From Corynebacterium sp. NML140438 (GTDB lineage: Bacteria > Actinomycetota > Actinomycetes > Mycobacteriales > Mycobacteriaceae): 64,000 nt of DNA. Made by a program: the position numbers and the translations under genes. Positions within the stretch are counted from its first letter, which is position 1. Each line of letters opens with the position of its first letter. The stretch spans positions 124,001 to 188,000 of the forward strand of contig NZ_MLCQ01000022.1 in assembly GCF_001875725.1 (NCBI RefSeq), written 5' to 3'. Of this stretch, positions 8,589 through 16,614 are shown piece by piece. Below the pieces are notes generated by a model. That model searched no databases and was not told where the DNA came from. It saw only the letters and a program-made list of their open reading frames with translations.

Positions 8589-8617
8589 ACAAATAAGCGA
8601 TATTCGAACAAATAAGC
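8589..8617. repeat. Pair of 10-bp direct repeats in a divergent promoter region
   Basis: ACAAATAAGC occurs at 8589-8598 and again at 8608-8617, 19 bp apart. They lie between the divergent HNH gene (start 8541) and the small gene starting at 8688. A half-site TCGAACA lies between the copies, without the second half needed for a full LexA box. It may be an operator for either gene. Confidence 0.35.
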
Positions 8618-8687
8618 TAACCTTCTGGCAGTTTGGTACGTTGAGACGTGACAGACAAGCACTTGAGGACGGAGGCGTTCGAACAAC

Positions 8688-9065
8688 ATGGCAAGCAATG
8701 GCAGTGATGATCGCTACCGGTACATGGGCCTCGAAATGATTCCGACGCCATGTTATAACGCGAAAACCAGCGAGCCCTGTCCGGGAACATCGTGGATGTG
8801 GCGGGTCGAACACGGTGTCATCGCGTTGAAATTCAACAACGACAAAGTGCTCACCGGCACTTCATATGGTTTTGAAGACTACAAAGATTGGGACCGAGGA
8901 AACGCCCTGCAAGACGTGATCCTGGGCTCTGCTGCCGACGGGTTAAGCATTCCCGAAGCCCTCGAGCGCGTCCGCAAGGCGTTCGGCAACCCTGACGTTA
9001 TCGTGGACCTGAGAGACATCAACGAGTCCGTTGACGAGCTGCGCCGACGGCACAGCAACTGCTGA
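8688..9065 (+). CDS. Small conserved-looking hypothetical protein
   Basis: This 125-residue soluble protein is not recognised. It contains two Cys in CYNAKTSEPCPGTSWMWRV, an aromatic stretch and a helical end (SVDELRRRHSNC). There is no signal peptide or membrane segment. GGAGG lies about 14 nt before the chosen ATG. A second in-frame ATG at 8724 is an alternative. Divergent from the HNH gene and 32 bases before a 2H phosphoesterase gene on the same strand, so the two may form a small operon. Confidence 0.55.
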   Translation: MASNGSDDRYRYMGLEMIPTPCYNAKTSEPCPGTSWMWRVEHGVIALKFNNDKVLTGTSYGFEDYKDWDRGNALQDVILGSAADGLSIPEALERVRKAFGNPDVIVDLRDINESVDELRRRHSNC

Positions 9066-9097
9066 CCCCATATAGAGGAACCTGTAACGAGTGAGCC

Positions 9098-9595
9098 ATG
9101 TCCCCGGAAAATATTTTGCTGCGCTTGCCTGAATCGCAAGAGCAGGAGATTCGCAAGATTTATGAGGCGCTTGCGCAGCGCGGCTTTCCCGTACAGCAGC
9201 AGCGCCCTCACGTGTCGGTCACGTTTGCGCCTGAGATGTCACGAAAGGTGATCGCCCGGGCGGGTGAGCTCCTGCCGCAGCTCTTGCCTGCGCGTCTGGA
9301 CAGGGTGGGCACGGTGGTGTTCGGGACGAAGTCGAAGCAGACGGTGGCGTGGCTGCTGCAGGGCTCGGTCGAGCTTGAGCGGGCAGCGCGGGAACTCAGC
9401 GAGCTCAATCCCGATGGCCGTGGTGCTCGGTGGATTCCGCATCTGACGATGGGCTTGCGCCTGCCGAAAGTAATCGTAGGAGACTATATCCAGGCGCTCG
9501 CGGAGGTGACATCGCCACACTTCAGGGCTGTCGATGTGGAGTATGCGGCGCTATATCAGCCGAAGTTTGGCTCCGAGTATAGGTTCGAGCCCTAG
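9098..9595 (+). CDS. 2H phosphoesterase (2'-5' RNA ligase family)
   Basis: This 165-residue protein has the two HxS/T motifs that define the 2H phosphoesterase superfamily: RPHVSVTF near residue 36 and IPHLTMGLRL near residue 112. Members cleave or ligate 2',5' phosphodiester or cyclic-phosphate bonds in RNA or nucleotides. The substrate is not known here. The last 74 bases overlap the 3' end of the convergent FUSC gene. Confidence 0.82.
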   Translation: MSPENILLRLPESQEQEIRKIYEALAQRGFPVQQQRPHVSVTFAPEMSRKVIARAGELLPQLLPARLDRVGTVVFGTKSKQTVAWLLQGSVELERAARELSELNPDGRGARWIPHLTMGLRLPKVIVGDYIQALAEVTSPHFRAVDVEYAALYQPKFGSEYRFEP

Positions 9596-10658
9596 GAGCT
9601 TGGGGCTTAGGCGCAGCAACGTTGAAGCGTTGACGCACCAGGTGAGGGTTCGTTTTCGTGTACCCGATGGCAATAATTACGAGGGCTGACGCGGCGCCAA
9701 GGATGGTTTCCGCGCTGCGGGCGAGCAACATAGGCGCGACGGGGGCAGGTTCGACGGCTTGGATCATCAGCAGGGCGGTCGGGGTGATGAAGCTCGCTGC
9801 CAGCGTGTAGTTGCGGGTGACATAGGTTTCGGTCAAGAACTGCAGGATGATGATCCATATCACGAACTGCCATTCCTGCATGTGGTGCGAGAGGAGGAAC
9901 CCGGCGACGAGAATGCCGGAAAGGGTGCCGAGCATACGTTGCAAGGCACGAAAGTACTGCACGCGGTAGCGGTTGTTGACCAGCGGCACTACCGCGGCGA
10001 CCATCGCCCAGTAGAAGTGCGACAGCGGGTCAATGAGAGCGACGGAGATGATGCCGATCGTTCCAGCGAGCAGGGGAGCGAGGAAGAATCGCGCTGCCTC
10101 TCGCTTCAGCGCCTGCTTATCGACGCCCACTTCCTCCGCTCGCGGTTCACGCACATTGGGACCTTCCCCTATGAGGTGCGATATTCTCCCGAGCCCAAAG
10201 CAAAGACCGGCCGTTGCTGCAGCGACTGCCATCGCGATCAGTGGGTGTGCAGGGTGGGCAAGGGACCCCACCGCGGCGATTGCGAAGAGCACGAAGACGG
10301 ACCCGGTTGGGCGTGTACCTGACCACAGCGCGATGGTCGCCCACACCGAGGACGCGACGGCAGAGATGAGCATAATGAGCCATTGGTTGGTGTGGGTCCA
10401 GGACATCGTCGCGCCAATTGCGATCGCGACCACGATGGCGGTACCAGCAAGGAGCTGGTGCCGTGCCCTGTCCTGACGGGTTTCGTGGCGTCCGTAGACA
10501 CCGGTGAACGCGCCGAAGTTGGCGTAGATGGCGAGGTCGAAACGGCCGATCCACAGCAACAGCAGTAGTGGGATGGCTACCCCGGCGGCTGTGCGAAACG
10601 CCGGGATGTGGTCCCGTCGTGCGGGTGCCATCGTGAACATTGCGCGAAAATGGTTCAA
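9522..10658 (-). CDS. FUSC family integral membrane transporter
   Basis: This 378-residue membrane protein has two blocks of hydrophobic helices (about residues 20-150 and 190-345) split by a charged loop (REPRAEEVGVDKQALKREAAR). This matches the FUSC (fusaric acid resistance/aromatic acid exporter) architecture. The TTG start is supported by AAAGGG 7 nt upstream. The C-terminal 30 residues (from about RQRFNVAAPKPQ) extend into the convergent 2H gene and look like a late extension. The decayed copy at 2153-2494 ends earlier. Confidence 0.85.
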   Translation of the reverse strand: MNHFRAMFTMAPARRDHIPAFRTAAGVAIPLLLLLWIGRFDLAIYANFGAFTGVYGRHETRQDRARHQLLAGTAIVVAIAIGATMSWTHTNQWLIMLISAVASSVWATIALWSGTRPTGSVFVLFAIAAVGSLAHPAHPLIAMAVAAATAGLCFGLGRISHLIGEGPNVREPRAEEVGVDKQALKREAARFFLAPLLAGTIGIISVALIDPLSHFYWAMVAAVVPLVNNRYRVQYFRALQRMLGTLSGILVAGFLLSHHMQEWQFVIWIIILQFLTETYVTRNYTLAASFITPTALLMIQAVEPAPVAPMLLARSAETILGAASALVIIAIGYTKTNPHLVRQRFNVAAPKPQAPRARTYTRSQTSADIAPHTPHRQP

Positions 10659-10754
10659 AGATCAGCCCTTTCTCCCAGACGTGACAAAATGGTTACCTTA
10701 GTCCTCTGCTGCGAGCCCCAAAAACGCTCAGTCTGTCCGATGCGGACGCAAACG

Positions 10755-11552
10755 TTAGTCGCGTCGGGCAAGGCGGTGAGTGGAAGCGCCGTCGAGCAGC
10801 GTCGTGCCATCCTTGACGGCAAGGGAGGGGGCGGTGGTGGCGTCGAAAACTAAGGGGGTGTTGCTCGCTGCGACGACGATGTTGCCGTACTCGTGGCCGT
10901 CGAGCATTGCTGGCGGCGCGACGGCCACTGCGTAAGAGAACACCTCGAGGAGCCCGGCAACCTCTGCGCGGGTGTTTGGCAGTTGCTGCCTGTCGCCGAT
11001 GTTCGCGATGTAGATACCACTGGGTCGAAGGGCGGTAGCGCAGGCGCGGAAAAACTCAACGGTGGTCAGCGGGCGAGGGGTGGAGGGGCCGCTGAAGACG
11101 TCGCGAACAATGAGGTCGAGTCTTCCCGGCTGGCAGGCATGGGTAAACGCGCGCGCTTCGGCGCAACGGATTGTGACAGGTTCGAGGTTCTCCTGAAATG
11201 CCCAGCGCACGAGCTGCGCGAGCTTCCGGTCGATCTCCACCGCCGTCTGGTGGCTTTGGGGGTAGCGATGTGCGAAGTATGCAGGCAGCGTGCACGCGGC
11301 CCCGCCGAGGTGGACCGCGCGGAAATCCGATGGCACAGAGTCGCCGGGGTGCACGAACCCCGTGATCCACTGCATGTAGTCGAACGTCAGCACTTCCGGT
11401 GCGCCGAGGACAACGTAGGAGCTTGGTACGCGGTTGAGCTCGAGGGTGTAGCCGCCGTCGCGAAGTTCGTCGGCGATGATGGTTGCCGTGCCGGTGTCTA
11501 CGGGGAATGTTCCCGTGATGGTTTTCTTTGGGGTGCGGGGTTTGCGTCGCAT
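10755..11552 (-). CDS. Spermidine synthase-like methyltransferase-fold protein
   Basis: This 265-residue protein looks like the short actinobacterial spermidine-synthase-like proteins. It has a nucleotide-binding VHLGGAACTLPAYFAHRYP loop, the acidic VEIDRKL strand end, and LDLIVRDVFSG followed by a helical region. The polyamine-site residues of true SpeE were not identified, so aminopropyl transfer should not be assumed. The N-terminus is basic (MRRKPRTPKKT), without a signal peptide. It lies upstream of the FUSC gene on the same strand, separated by about 96 bases. Confidence 0.7.
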   Translation of the reverse strand: MRRKPRTPKKTITGTFPVDTGTATIIADELRDGGYTLELNRVPSSYVVLGAPEVLTFDYMQWITGFVHPGDSVPSDFRAVHLGGAACTLPAYFAHRYPQSHQTAVEIDRKLAQLVRWAFQENLEPVTIRCAEARAFTHACQPGRLDLIVRDVFSGPSTPRPLTTVEFFRACATALRPSGIYIANIGDRQQLPNTRAEVAGLLEVFSYAVAVAPPAMLDGHEYGNIVVAASNTPLVFDATTAPSLAVKDGTTLLDGASTHRLARRD

Positions 11553-11589
11553 TTCATGCTCTACCTTTCAGCGTTTATTCTTACCTGTT

Positions 11590-12009
11590 ATGTACACATT
11601 GCGTGAAGCCCGCCCCGAGGACCGCCAGGCGGTCGTGGATGTTTGGGACGAATCTGGCATTACCCAGGAGTGGAATGACCCGCCGACCGATTTCGATCTT
11701 GCGATGGAAAGCCCCGGCAGCACGGTGCTCGTCGCGGAATCGCCCGAAGGTGTCGTTGATGGTGCAACCGTCGTAGGTTTCGACGGCCACCGCGGGTGGA
11801 TCCACATGACCGGAGTGCGCCCTAGCGCTCGAGGAGGCGGCGTGGGGCGCCTGCTTTCCGACGGCTGCGTGGAATGGCTGCGCGAACGCAAAGCCCCAGC
11901 AGTGCACTTGATGGTGGCAGAAGGAAACGACGCAGGGCGTGCTTTCTGGGAGCATCTCGGCTACTTCAAGATTGAGCCGCCTGTGTACATGATTTCCTTG
12001 GAAGATTAA
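11590..12009 (+). CDS. GNAT family N-acetyltransferase (YpeA-like)
   Basis: This 139-residue protein begins YTLREARPEDRQAV, the usual GNAT beta1-alpha1. The acetyl-CoA loop is VRPSARGGGVGRLLSD, and it ends FWEHLGYFKIEPPVYMIS, resembling YpeA-type enzymes. The substrate is unknown. The start at 11590 is chosen to match the domain start, although the frame is open for 38 codons upstream. The stop overlaps the stop of the convergent MFS gene by 4 bases. Confidence 0.85.
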   Translation: MYTLREARPEDRQAVVDVWDESGITQEWNDPPTDFDLAMESPGSTVLVAESPEGVVDGATVVGFDGHRGWIHMTGVRPSARGGGVGRLLSDGCVEWLRERKAPAVHLMVAEGNDAGRAFWEHLGYFKIEPPVYMISLED

Positions 12010-13448
12010 TCGTTCCAAGACTGGGTGCGCACAAACCTGGTGGAAACCAGTACACCGATGATGACGGCGCCGAGCGGTAGTAGCATCGACGCGGACATCG
12101 CTTGGGCGAATGGTTGGTGAAGCAGGTCGGGGAGTGCTTGGGTGCTCCTTCCGCCGGAAAAGTTGGCAGCTGCCGGCCCGAGTTGGCGCGTGAGCTGCCG
12201 TGACATCATCGCTGCGATTCCCGCCGAACCAATGACCGCACCAAGTTGGCGCACGGTGTTGTAGACGCTGGAGCCCGCCCCTGCCAAACGCGGGTCGAGG
12301 TTCCGCGTCGCGATCATGGACAGCGGCCCCCACACCATGGAGTTACCAAACCCGTTGATCACTGAAACCACGAGCAACCACGTCGGGGAAATACCGGGGT
12401 CAGTGATGAAAGAAGCGCCACCAATCGCAACCGCGACGAGGGAAAGGCCCGCGATTGCGAACGGCTTTGGTTGATGGGTGTTGGTGAGCTTGCCAACCCA
12501 AGGGGAGAAGCAGCCGGAGATCAAGCCTGCTGGCAGCAGGAGCATCGCCGCCTGGGTCGGGGTGTAGTGCTGCACATTTTGCACGTAGATCATCCACGGA
12601 ATGACGTAGGTGGACACTGCGAAGCCAACCGTGGAAATCGCCACGCAGGCGAGCGAGTAGTTCCGGTCCGAAAATAGCTCCAACGGCACCAACGGGTCTC
12701 GGGTGGTTCGTGTTTGCCACCATACGAAAAGTGCCAGCAACGCAGTGCCGGTGAGCATCAGGGTCACGATGGGCAGGCTCCACGAGTAGGTTTGTCCCTC
12801 TTGGATCCCAAAGACCAGGCAAAACATACCAAACGCGGACAGAGCGACACCGACCCAGTCGAACGTCCTCGCATTCTGCTCAAGCTTTGGCACGAAAACC
12901 CAAGCCAAGGCGATACCAACAATGCCTACTGGGACGTTGATGATGAAGATCCACGCCCAGCCCCAGGCGTCGACAAGGAGGCCGCCGAGCAGCGGCCCGA
13001 CAATTGTAGCTACTCCAGCCGTCGCGCCCCAGACGCCCATGGCACCACCGCGCTGTTTCGGCGGGAACGTACGCAGCATCACTGACATGGTTTGCGGCGT
13101 CACGAGCGCACCCCCAAAACCCTGCACAGCGCGGGCAAGAATCAGGGCCTCTATCGAGGTGGCCAAACCACACGCAAGTGAGGCGACCGTGAACAGGCTC
13201 AAGCCGAACAGGTACACGTTCCGTGGCCCGACCCGGTCGCCGAGACGTCCCGTCACTAAGAGTGGTACCGCGTACGCGAGGAGGTACGAGCTGTTTACCC
13301 AAATAATCTGGTTATACGTCGCGTCAAATGCACGGGCAATCGCAGGAATCGCGACAGCGACGATCGTCGAGTCAACGAGGATGACGAAAAAGCCAACCAT
13401 CATTGACCACAACGCCGCCCAGGGTGCTGTGCTGCGGGGAGTCTCCAC
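12006..13448 (-). CDS. MFS drug transporter, DHA2 (EmrB/QacA) type
   Basis: This 480-residue protein has about 14 hydrophobic segments typical of DHA2 proton antiporters. Motif A is GRLGDRVGPRNVYLFGL, and motif C-like GATAGVATIVGPLLGGLL sits in helix 5. It probably exports toxic organic compounds. A GTG start at 13448 is preferred because TAGAGT lies 7 nt upstream, suggesting a leaderless mRNA. A TTG nine codons earlier (13475) is also open. Confidence 0.88.
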   Translation of the reverse strand: METPRSTAPWAALWSMMVGFFVILVDSTIVAVAIPAIARAFDATYNQIIWVNSSYLLAYAVPLLVTGRLGDRVGPRNVYLFGLSLFTVASLACGLATSIEALILARAVQGFGGALVTPQTMSVMLRTFPPKQRGGAMGVWGATAGVATIVGPLLGGLLVDAWGWAWIFIINVPVGIVGIALAWVFVPKLEQNARTFDWVGVALSAFGMFCLVFGIQEGQTYSWSLPIVTLMLTGTALLALFVWWQTRTTRDPLVPLELFSDRNYSLACVAISTVGFAVSTYVIPWMIYVQNVQHYTPTQAAMLLLPAGLISGCFSPWVGKLTNTHQPKPFAIAGLSLVAVAIGGASFITDPGISPTWLLVVSVINGFGNSMVWGPLSMIATRNLDPRLAGAGSSVYNTVRQLGAVIGSAGIAAMMSRQLTRQLGPAAANFSGGRSTQALPDLLHQPFAQAMSASMLLPLGAVIIGVLVSTRFVRTQSWND

Positions 13449-13499
13449 CGCACCGACTCTACCGGGTGTCCACAAGTGGCGAAAGAGGATATGAGTCTT

Positions 13500-14465
13500 A
13501 TGATGGCACCTATGGACGATCTACATTCCACAAAAGTTTCCCAGAACGTCATCTTGCCGCAGTCGAAAGACGCGATCTTTCTGACGTTGACCATCGTGCC
13601 GGGTCATGAGGGGGAGGTGGTGGACATCATCGGTGGCCTCTCGGGGCTCGTCAACGGCGTCGGGTTCCGTTGGCCCGAGGCTCACTTGAGCGCAGTGCTG
13701 GGCATCGGCGCCAAGATGTGGGAGCGCCTCTTCACCGTGGAAAAACCTGAGGGCCTCCACGAGTTCGTTGAGTTACAAGGTGAGAAGCACCATGCGCCGT
13801 CGACGCCAGGGGATCTGTTCTTCCACATCCGGGCAGACGAGTACGACGTCGCGTTCGAGCTTGCGCGCCGCATCACGAAACAGCTTGGCGACGCCATCGA
13901 AGACTTCGACGAGACGCACGCTTTCCAGTACCAGGACTTCCGCGACCCACTCGGGTTTGTCGACGGCACCGAGTCCCCGCGTGGCCAAGACGGCATCGCA
14001 ACGGCGATTATTCGCGAAGGAAAGTGGGCGGGGGGCAGCCATATCGTGCTGCAGAAGTACGTCCACGACCTGAAAGCCTGGGACGATTTACCCGTCGAGG
14101 AGCAGGAGCGCGTCATCGGACGTACGAAGCACGAGGACATTGAATTCGATGACGACGTAAAGCCCGCCAACAGTCACGTTGCAGTGAACTCCATCGAAGA
14201 CGAAGACGGGGAGTCGTTGGAGATCGTTCGTAACAACCTCACGTTCGGTGATGCGGCCGGTCAGCAGGGAACGTTCTTCATGAGCTACGCGAAGGACGTT
14301 GCCATCACCGAACGGATGCTGCGCCGCATGTTTATCGGCGAACCAGCTGGCAATTACGACAGAATCCTCGACTTTTCCACAGCGCTCACGGGGTGTAATT
14401 TCTTTGCCCCGCCGAAGGCGTTTATGGAAAACGTCGAGGAGTACGTCCGAGAAGAATTGCGCTAG
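13500..14465 (+). CDS. Dye-decolorizing (Dyp-type) heme peroxidase
   Basis: This protein of about 321 residues has the Dyp signature GFVDGTESPRG with the catalytic Asp of GxxDG. The proximal heme His is in ANSHVAVNS, and a distal Arg-containing region FFMSYAKDV follows. Dyp peroxidases use H2O2 to oxidise aromatic substrates, and some are encapsulin cargo, but no encapsulin gene is nearby. AAAGAGG about 11 nt upstream supports the start at 13500. GTG 13476 and ATG 13491 are in frame too. There is no signal peptide, so it is cytosolic. Confidence 0.88.
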   Translation: MMAPMDDLHSTKVSQNVILPQSKDAIFLTLTIVPGHEGEVVDIIGGLSGLVNGVGFRWPEAHLSAVLGIGAKMWERLFTVEKPEGLHEFVELQGEKHHAPSTPGDLFFHIRADEYDVAFELARRITKQLGDAIEDFDETHAFQYQDFRDPLGFVDGTESPRGQDGIATAIIREGKWAGGSHIVLQKYVHDLKAWDDLPVEEQERVIGRTKHEDIEFDDDVKPANSHVAVNSIEDEDGESLEIVRNNLTFGDAAGQQGTFFMSYAKDVAITERMLRRMFIGEPAGNYDRILDFSTALTGCNFFAPPKAFMENVEEYVREELR

Positions 14466-15868
14466 CCCACAAGTTGCTGCAGCTGCGGTGGCAGGTACTG
14501 GCGGATGGTGGGCCACGCCACCGCACCGATTAAGCCCAGCCCGGCGAGCACACCAACCGTGATGAGCGCTGCCTTCGTCTTGGAGCTGCCCTCCGAGGAC
14601 ATCAGGTTATCTTCGGCGTCCATGTCGTCAGTCTGCGGCGGGTTCGGCGTCACGTTGACGTCGATGTTGTCCTGGTCATGCGGGCGCATCGACTCAGGAT
14701 CAATACCGAAGAACGTGTCTAGGCCCTTCACGTTGAACTGTGTCGACATGTAGCGTTCGTTGGTGTTCGTGTTCCACTGCGAAATGACGACGTCGAGGTT
14801 CGCGATCGTGGAACCGGGCACGATGTACCCACCGTAAGGTTGGGAGAAATTCATCGGCGTCTGCTGTAAGTCCCAGTAGCCATTCTTGGCGATTGTTGCG
14901 ACAGGCACGTCGTTCCAACTTTGAGGCAGCCTATCCGAAATACGGACCTCGATGGCGAGCGTTGCCTCGTTGAACATCACGAACACCCAATGGTTGTCGA
15001 TGTAACGAAGGTTCATCTCACCGGCCTTGACGTGGTCGCCGAAGAGGATCGCGCCTGCTTCGTTGCCCCACTCGCCAGTATCGGGGTCGAACAATTCCCA
15101 ACTTGGTTGGTCCCCAATTTGCGCCTCAGTAAAGCGTGCCAGGTACACCGGGTGCTCACGTTGGAACCCGGACATCACAGCGTAGATGTAGCCGTCGGGC
15201 CCCTTCTCCCAGGAGATGAGCTGGCCAAGACCATTAAGGTAGTGGTTCGGGGTTCGCCCGATGCTCTTCCAGGTTTTCCCCTCGTCCGTCGATTTCCAGA
15301 ATTGGGTATCCAGCACATTGCCGATTCCACGGTTCCACATACCCTGCATGTAGAGCGTGCCGTTGATGTTGATCACGTCGGATGGGATGAGCGTTAAGTT
15401 ATCTCCCTCCTCGCGGAAGTAGTTGATCAGGCCGTACGCGTCGCGTCGGCCGTTCAGCGGGCGGAGGATTTCAATCTGCCCGTTCTTCATCCTTGCTACG
15501 ACGCCAATAGGGCTGATCCAATCGCCTTCACCGAACTTTCGGCCACGGAAGGAGTCTCCGAAGACCATCGCGAATTCGTCTTCGTTGAGTGGCGTCATCG
15601 TGCCCAGGTCGCCAGCCCCAATACCGATATGTGCCGACCAAGGGCCCAGGATGTCACCCATGATCTGCACCACGGTACCATCGGGCGTTCTCATTGGTTG
15701 TTGCTTCGGCTTCGCAGGAAGTTCTTCGGGGCTATGTGGACGGATCGTAGGCCAGGTAGGCAAGATTGAGTGAGTTTGAGCGTTTGCATTGGGAGTCGAA
15801 AGGCCAGTCGTTGTCAGGGCAAGGGTAGTGGCACAAGCGACAAGTCTCTTTAAGGGTGACAAGGGCAT
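14462..15868 (-). CDS. Secreted/anchored DUF4185 family protein
   Basis: This 468-residue protein starts with a signal peptide (LKRLVACATTLALTTTGLST, cleavage near ANAQT). A beta-propeller-like DUF4185 domain follows (FGDSFRGRKFGEGDWISPIG; FWKSTDEGKTWKSIG), then an acidic linker (PPQTDDMDAEDN) and a C-terminal transmembrane segment (AALITVGVLAGLGLIGAVAW). It is probably displayed outside the membrane. DUF4185 proteins resemble glycoside-hydrolase propellers, and some mycobacterial members are reported to act on arabinan. Activity here is inference. AGGAG before ATG 15868 fixes the start. It overlaps the convergent Dyp gene end by 4 bases. Confidence 0.82.
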   Translation of the reverse strand: MPLSPLKRLVACATTLALTTTGLSTPNANAQTHSILPTWPTIRPHSPEELPAKPKQQPMRTPDGTVVQIMGDILGPWSAHIGIGAGDLGTMTPLNEDEFAMVFGDSFRGRKFGEGDWISPIGVVARMKNGQIEILRPLNGRRDAYGLINYFREEGDNLTLIPSDVININGTLYMQGMWNRGIGNVLDTQFWKSTDEGKTWKSIGRTPNHYLNGLGQLISWEKGPDGYIYAVMSGFQREHPVYLARFTEAQIGDQPSWELFDPDTGEWGNEAGAILFGDHVKAGEMNLRYIDNHWVFVMFNEATLAIEVRISDRLPQSWNDVPVATIAKNGYWDLQQTPMNFSQPYGGYIVPGSTIANLDVVISQWNTNTNERYMSTQFNVKGLDTFFGIDPESMRPHDQDNIDVNVTPNPPQTDDMDAEDNLMSSEGSSKTKAALITVGVLAGLGLIGAVAWPTIRQYLPPQLQQLVG

Positions 15869-15901
15869 GGGGGGCTCCTGGGGAGAAACGTTGTGAGGCA
15901 A

Positions 15902-15958
15902 AATTTTCGACGCCGCACCTCACGGCAATGTATTGCGGTGAAGTGGACGTCGAAAATT
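15902..15958. terminator. Long imperfect hairpin after ferritin gene
   Basis: Perfect 11-bp outer arms AATTTTCGACG (15902-15912) and CGTCGAAAATT (15948-15958) enclose a second paired region (CACCTCACGGCAAT against ATTGCGGTGAAGTG, two mismatches). The hairpin begins 5 bases after the ferritin stop and ends in an A/T run, fitting a terminator for ferritin. The extent of inner pairing is unusual. Confidence 0.6.
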
Positions 15959-15962
15959 CAGG

Positions 15963-16460
15963 TTAGTTTGAGGAATCGTTGCGCTGGCCAAGACCCGAGT
16001 CGAGACGCAGCAGTCCAGAACCATCATTGCCGACAAGTGTCAGCTGGTCAACAATCTCAGAGACTGTTGCTTCTTCGCTGATCTGCTCGTCGAGGAACCA
16101 AGTGATGAGGGAGCGGGAGTCGAAGTCCTTGACCTCATCGGCGATGCCGGCGATGTTTCGAATCATCGCGGAGACCTTGCGCTCGTGCTCAAGCGCAGCC
16201 TTGAACGCAGCCAGTGGGGAATCGATCGATGGAGCGTCGAGTGCGACGGTGTGCAAGGTGACGTCGTGACCACGGTCGATGAGGTGCGTTGCGAACTTCT
16301 CCGCGTGGTCGCACTCTTCGTGTGCCTGCTCTGCAAACCAAGACGCGAAGCCCGGGAAAGACTGTGCCTCCATGGTGTAGGCGAGCTGGCGGTACAGCAG
16401 TGCCGCCTGGTATTCCGCAGTGACCTGCTCGTTCATTGCATCTTGCAATTTCTTGTCCAT
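15963..16460 (-). CDS. ftn: Ferritin
   Basis: This 165-residue four-helix ferritin stores iron in the cytosol. Ferroxidase-type residues are visible: Glu in QVTAEYQAALLYRQL, the E/H cluster in WFAEQAHEECDHAEKF, and Glu/Gln in LEHERK and WFLDEQISEE. Start ATG 16460 has AGGAG 7 nt upstream. A DtxR-like site lies about 90 bases upstream. In C. glutamicum, DtxR is known to activate ferritin expression. Confidence 0.92.
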   Translation of the reverse strand: MDKKLQDAMNEQVTAEYQAALLYRQLAYTMEAQSFPGFASWFAEQAHEECDHAEKFATHLIDRGHDVTLHTVALDAPSIDSPLAAFKAALEHERKVSAMIRNIAGIADEVKDFDSRSLITWFLDEQISEEATVSEIVDQLTLVGNDGSGLLRLDSGLGQRNDSSN

Positions 16461-16541
16461 AGTCAAGCTCCTTTGAAGGTGTAGTTGAAAACTGATGTTA
16501 CGGCGCTATTTTACGCCTGCGAGGCAAAAATGCATCAAAAG

Positions 16542-16560
16542 TAAGGGTATCCTAATTAAT
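16542..16560. promoter_or_regulatory. Possible DtxR (iron regulator) box between ftn and fdhF
   Basis: TAAGGGTATCCTAATTAAT matches the palindromic DtxR consensus TTAGGTTAGCCTAACCTAA at 12 of 19 positions. The best agreement is in the centre (GG-TA-CCTAA). It lies in the divergent region between ferritin (start 16460) and formate dehydrogenase (start 16615). The placement upstream of ftn suits activation. The weak outer right arm keeps confidence low. Confidence 0.35.
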
Positions 16561-16614
16561 GACCTGGGGGTATGTCGATGGGGAACCTCCGCGAAATGGG
16601 CTATCCTTGCTGGT

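Noticed and set aside
8604..8610. LexA/SOS box before the HNH gene
   Set aside because: Only the TCGAACA half is present; the mirror half is missing.
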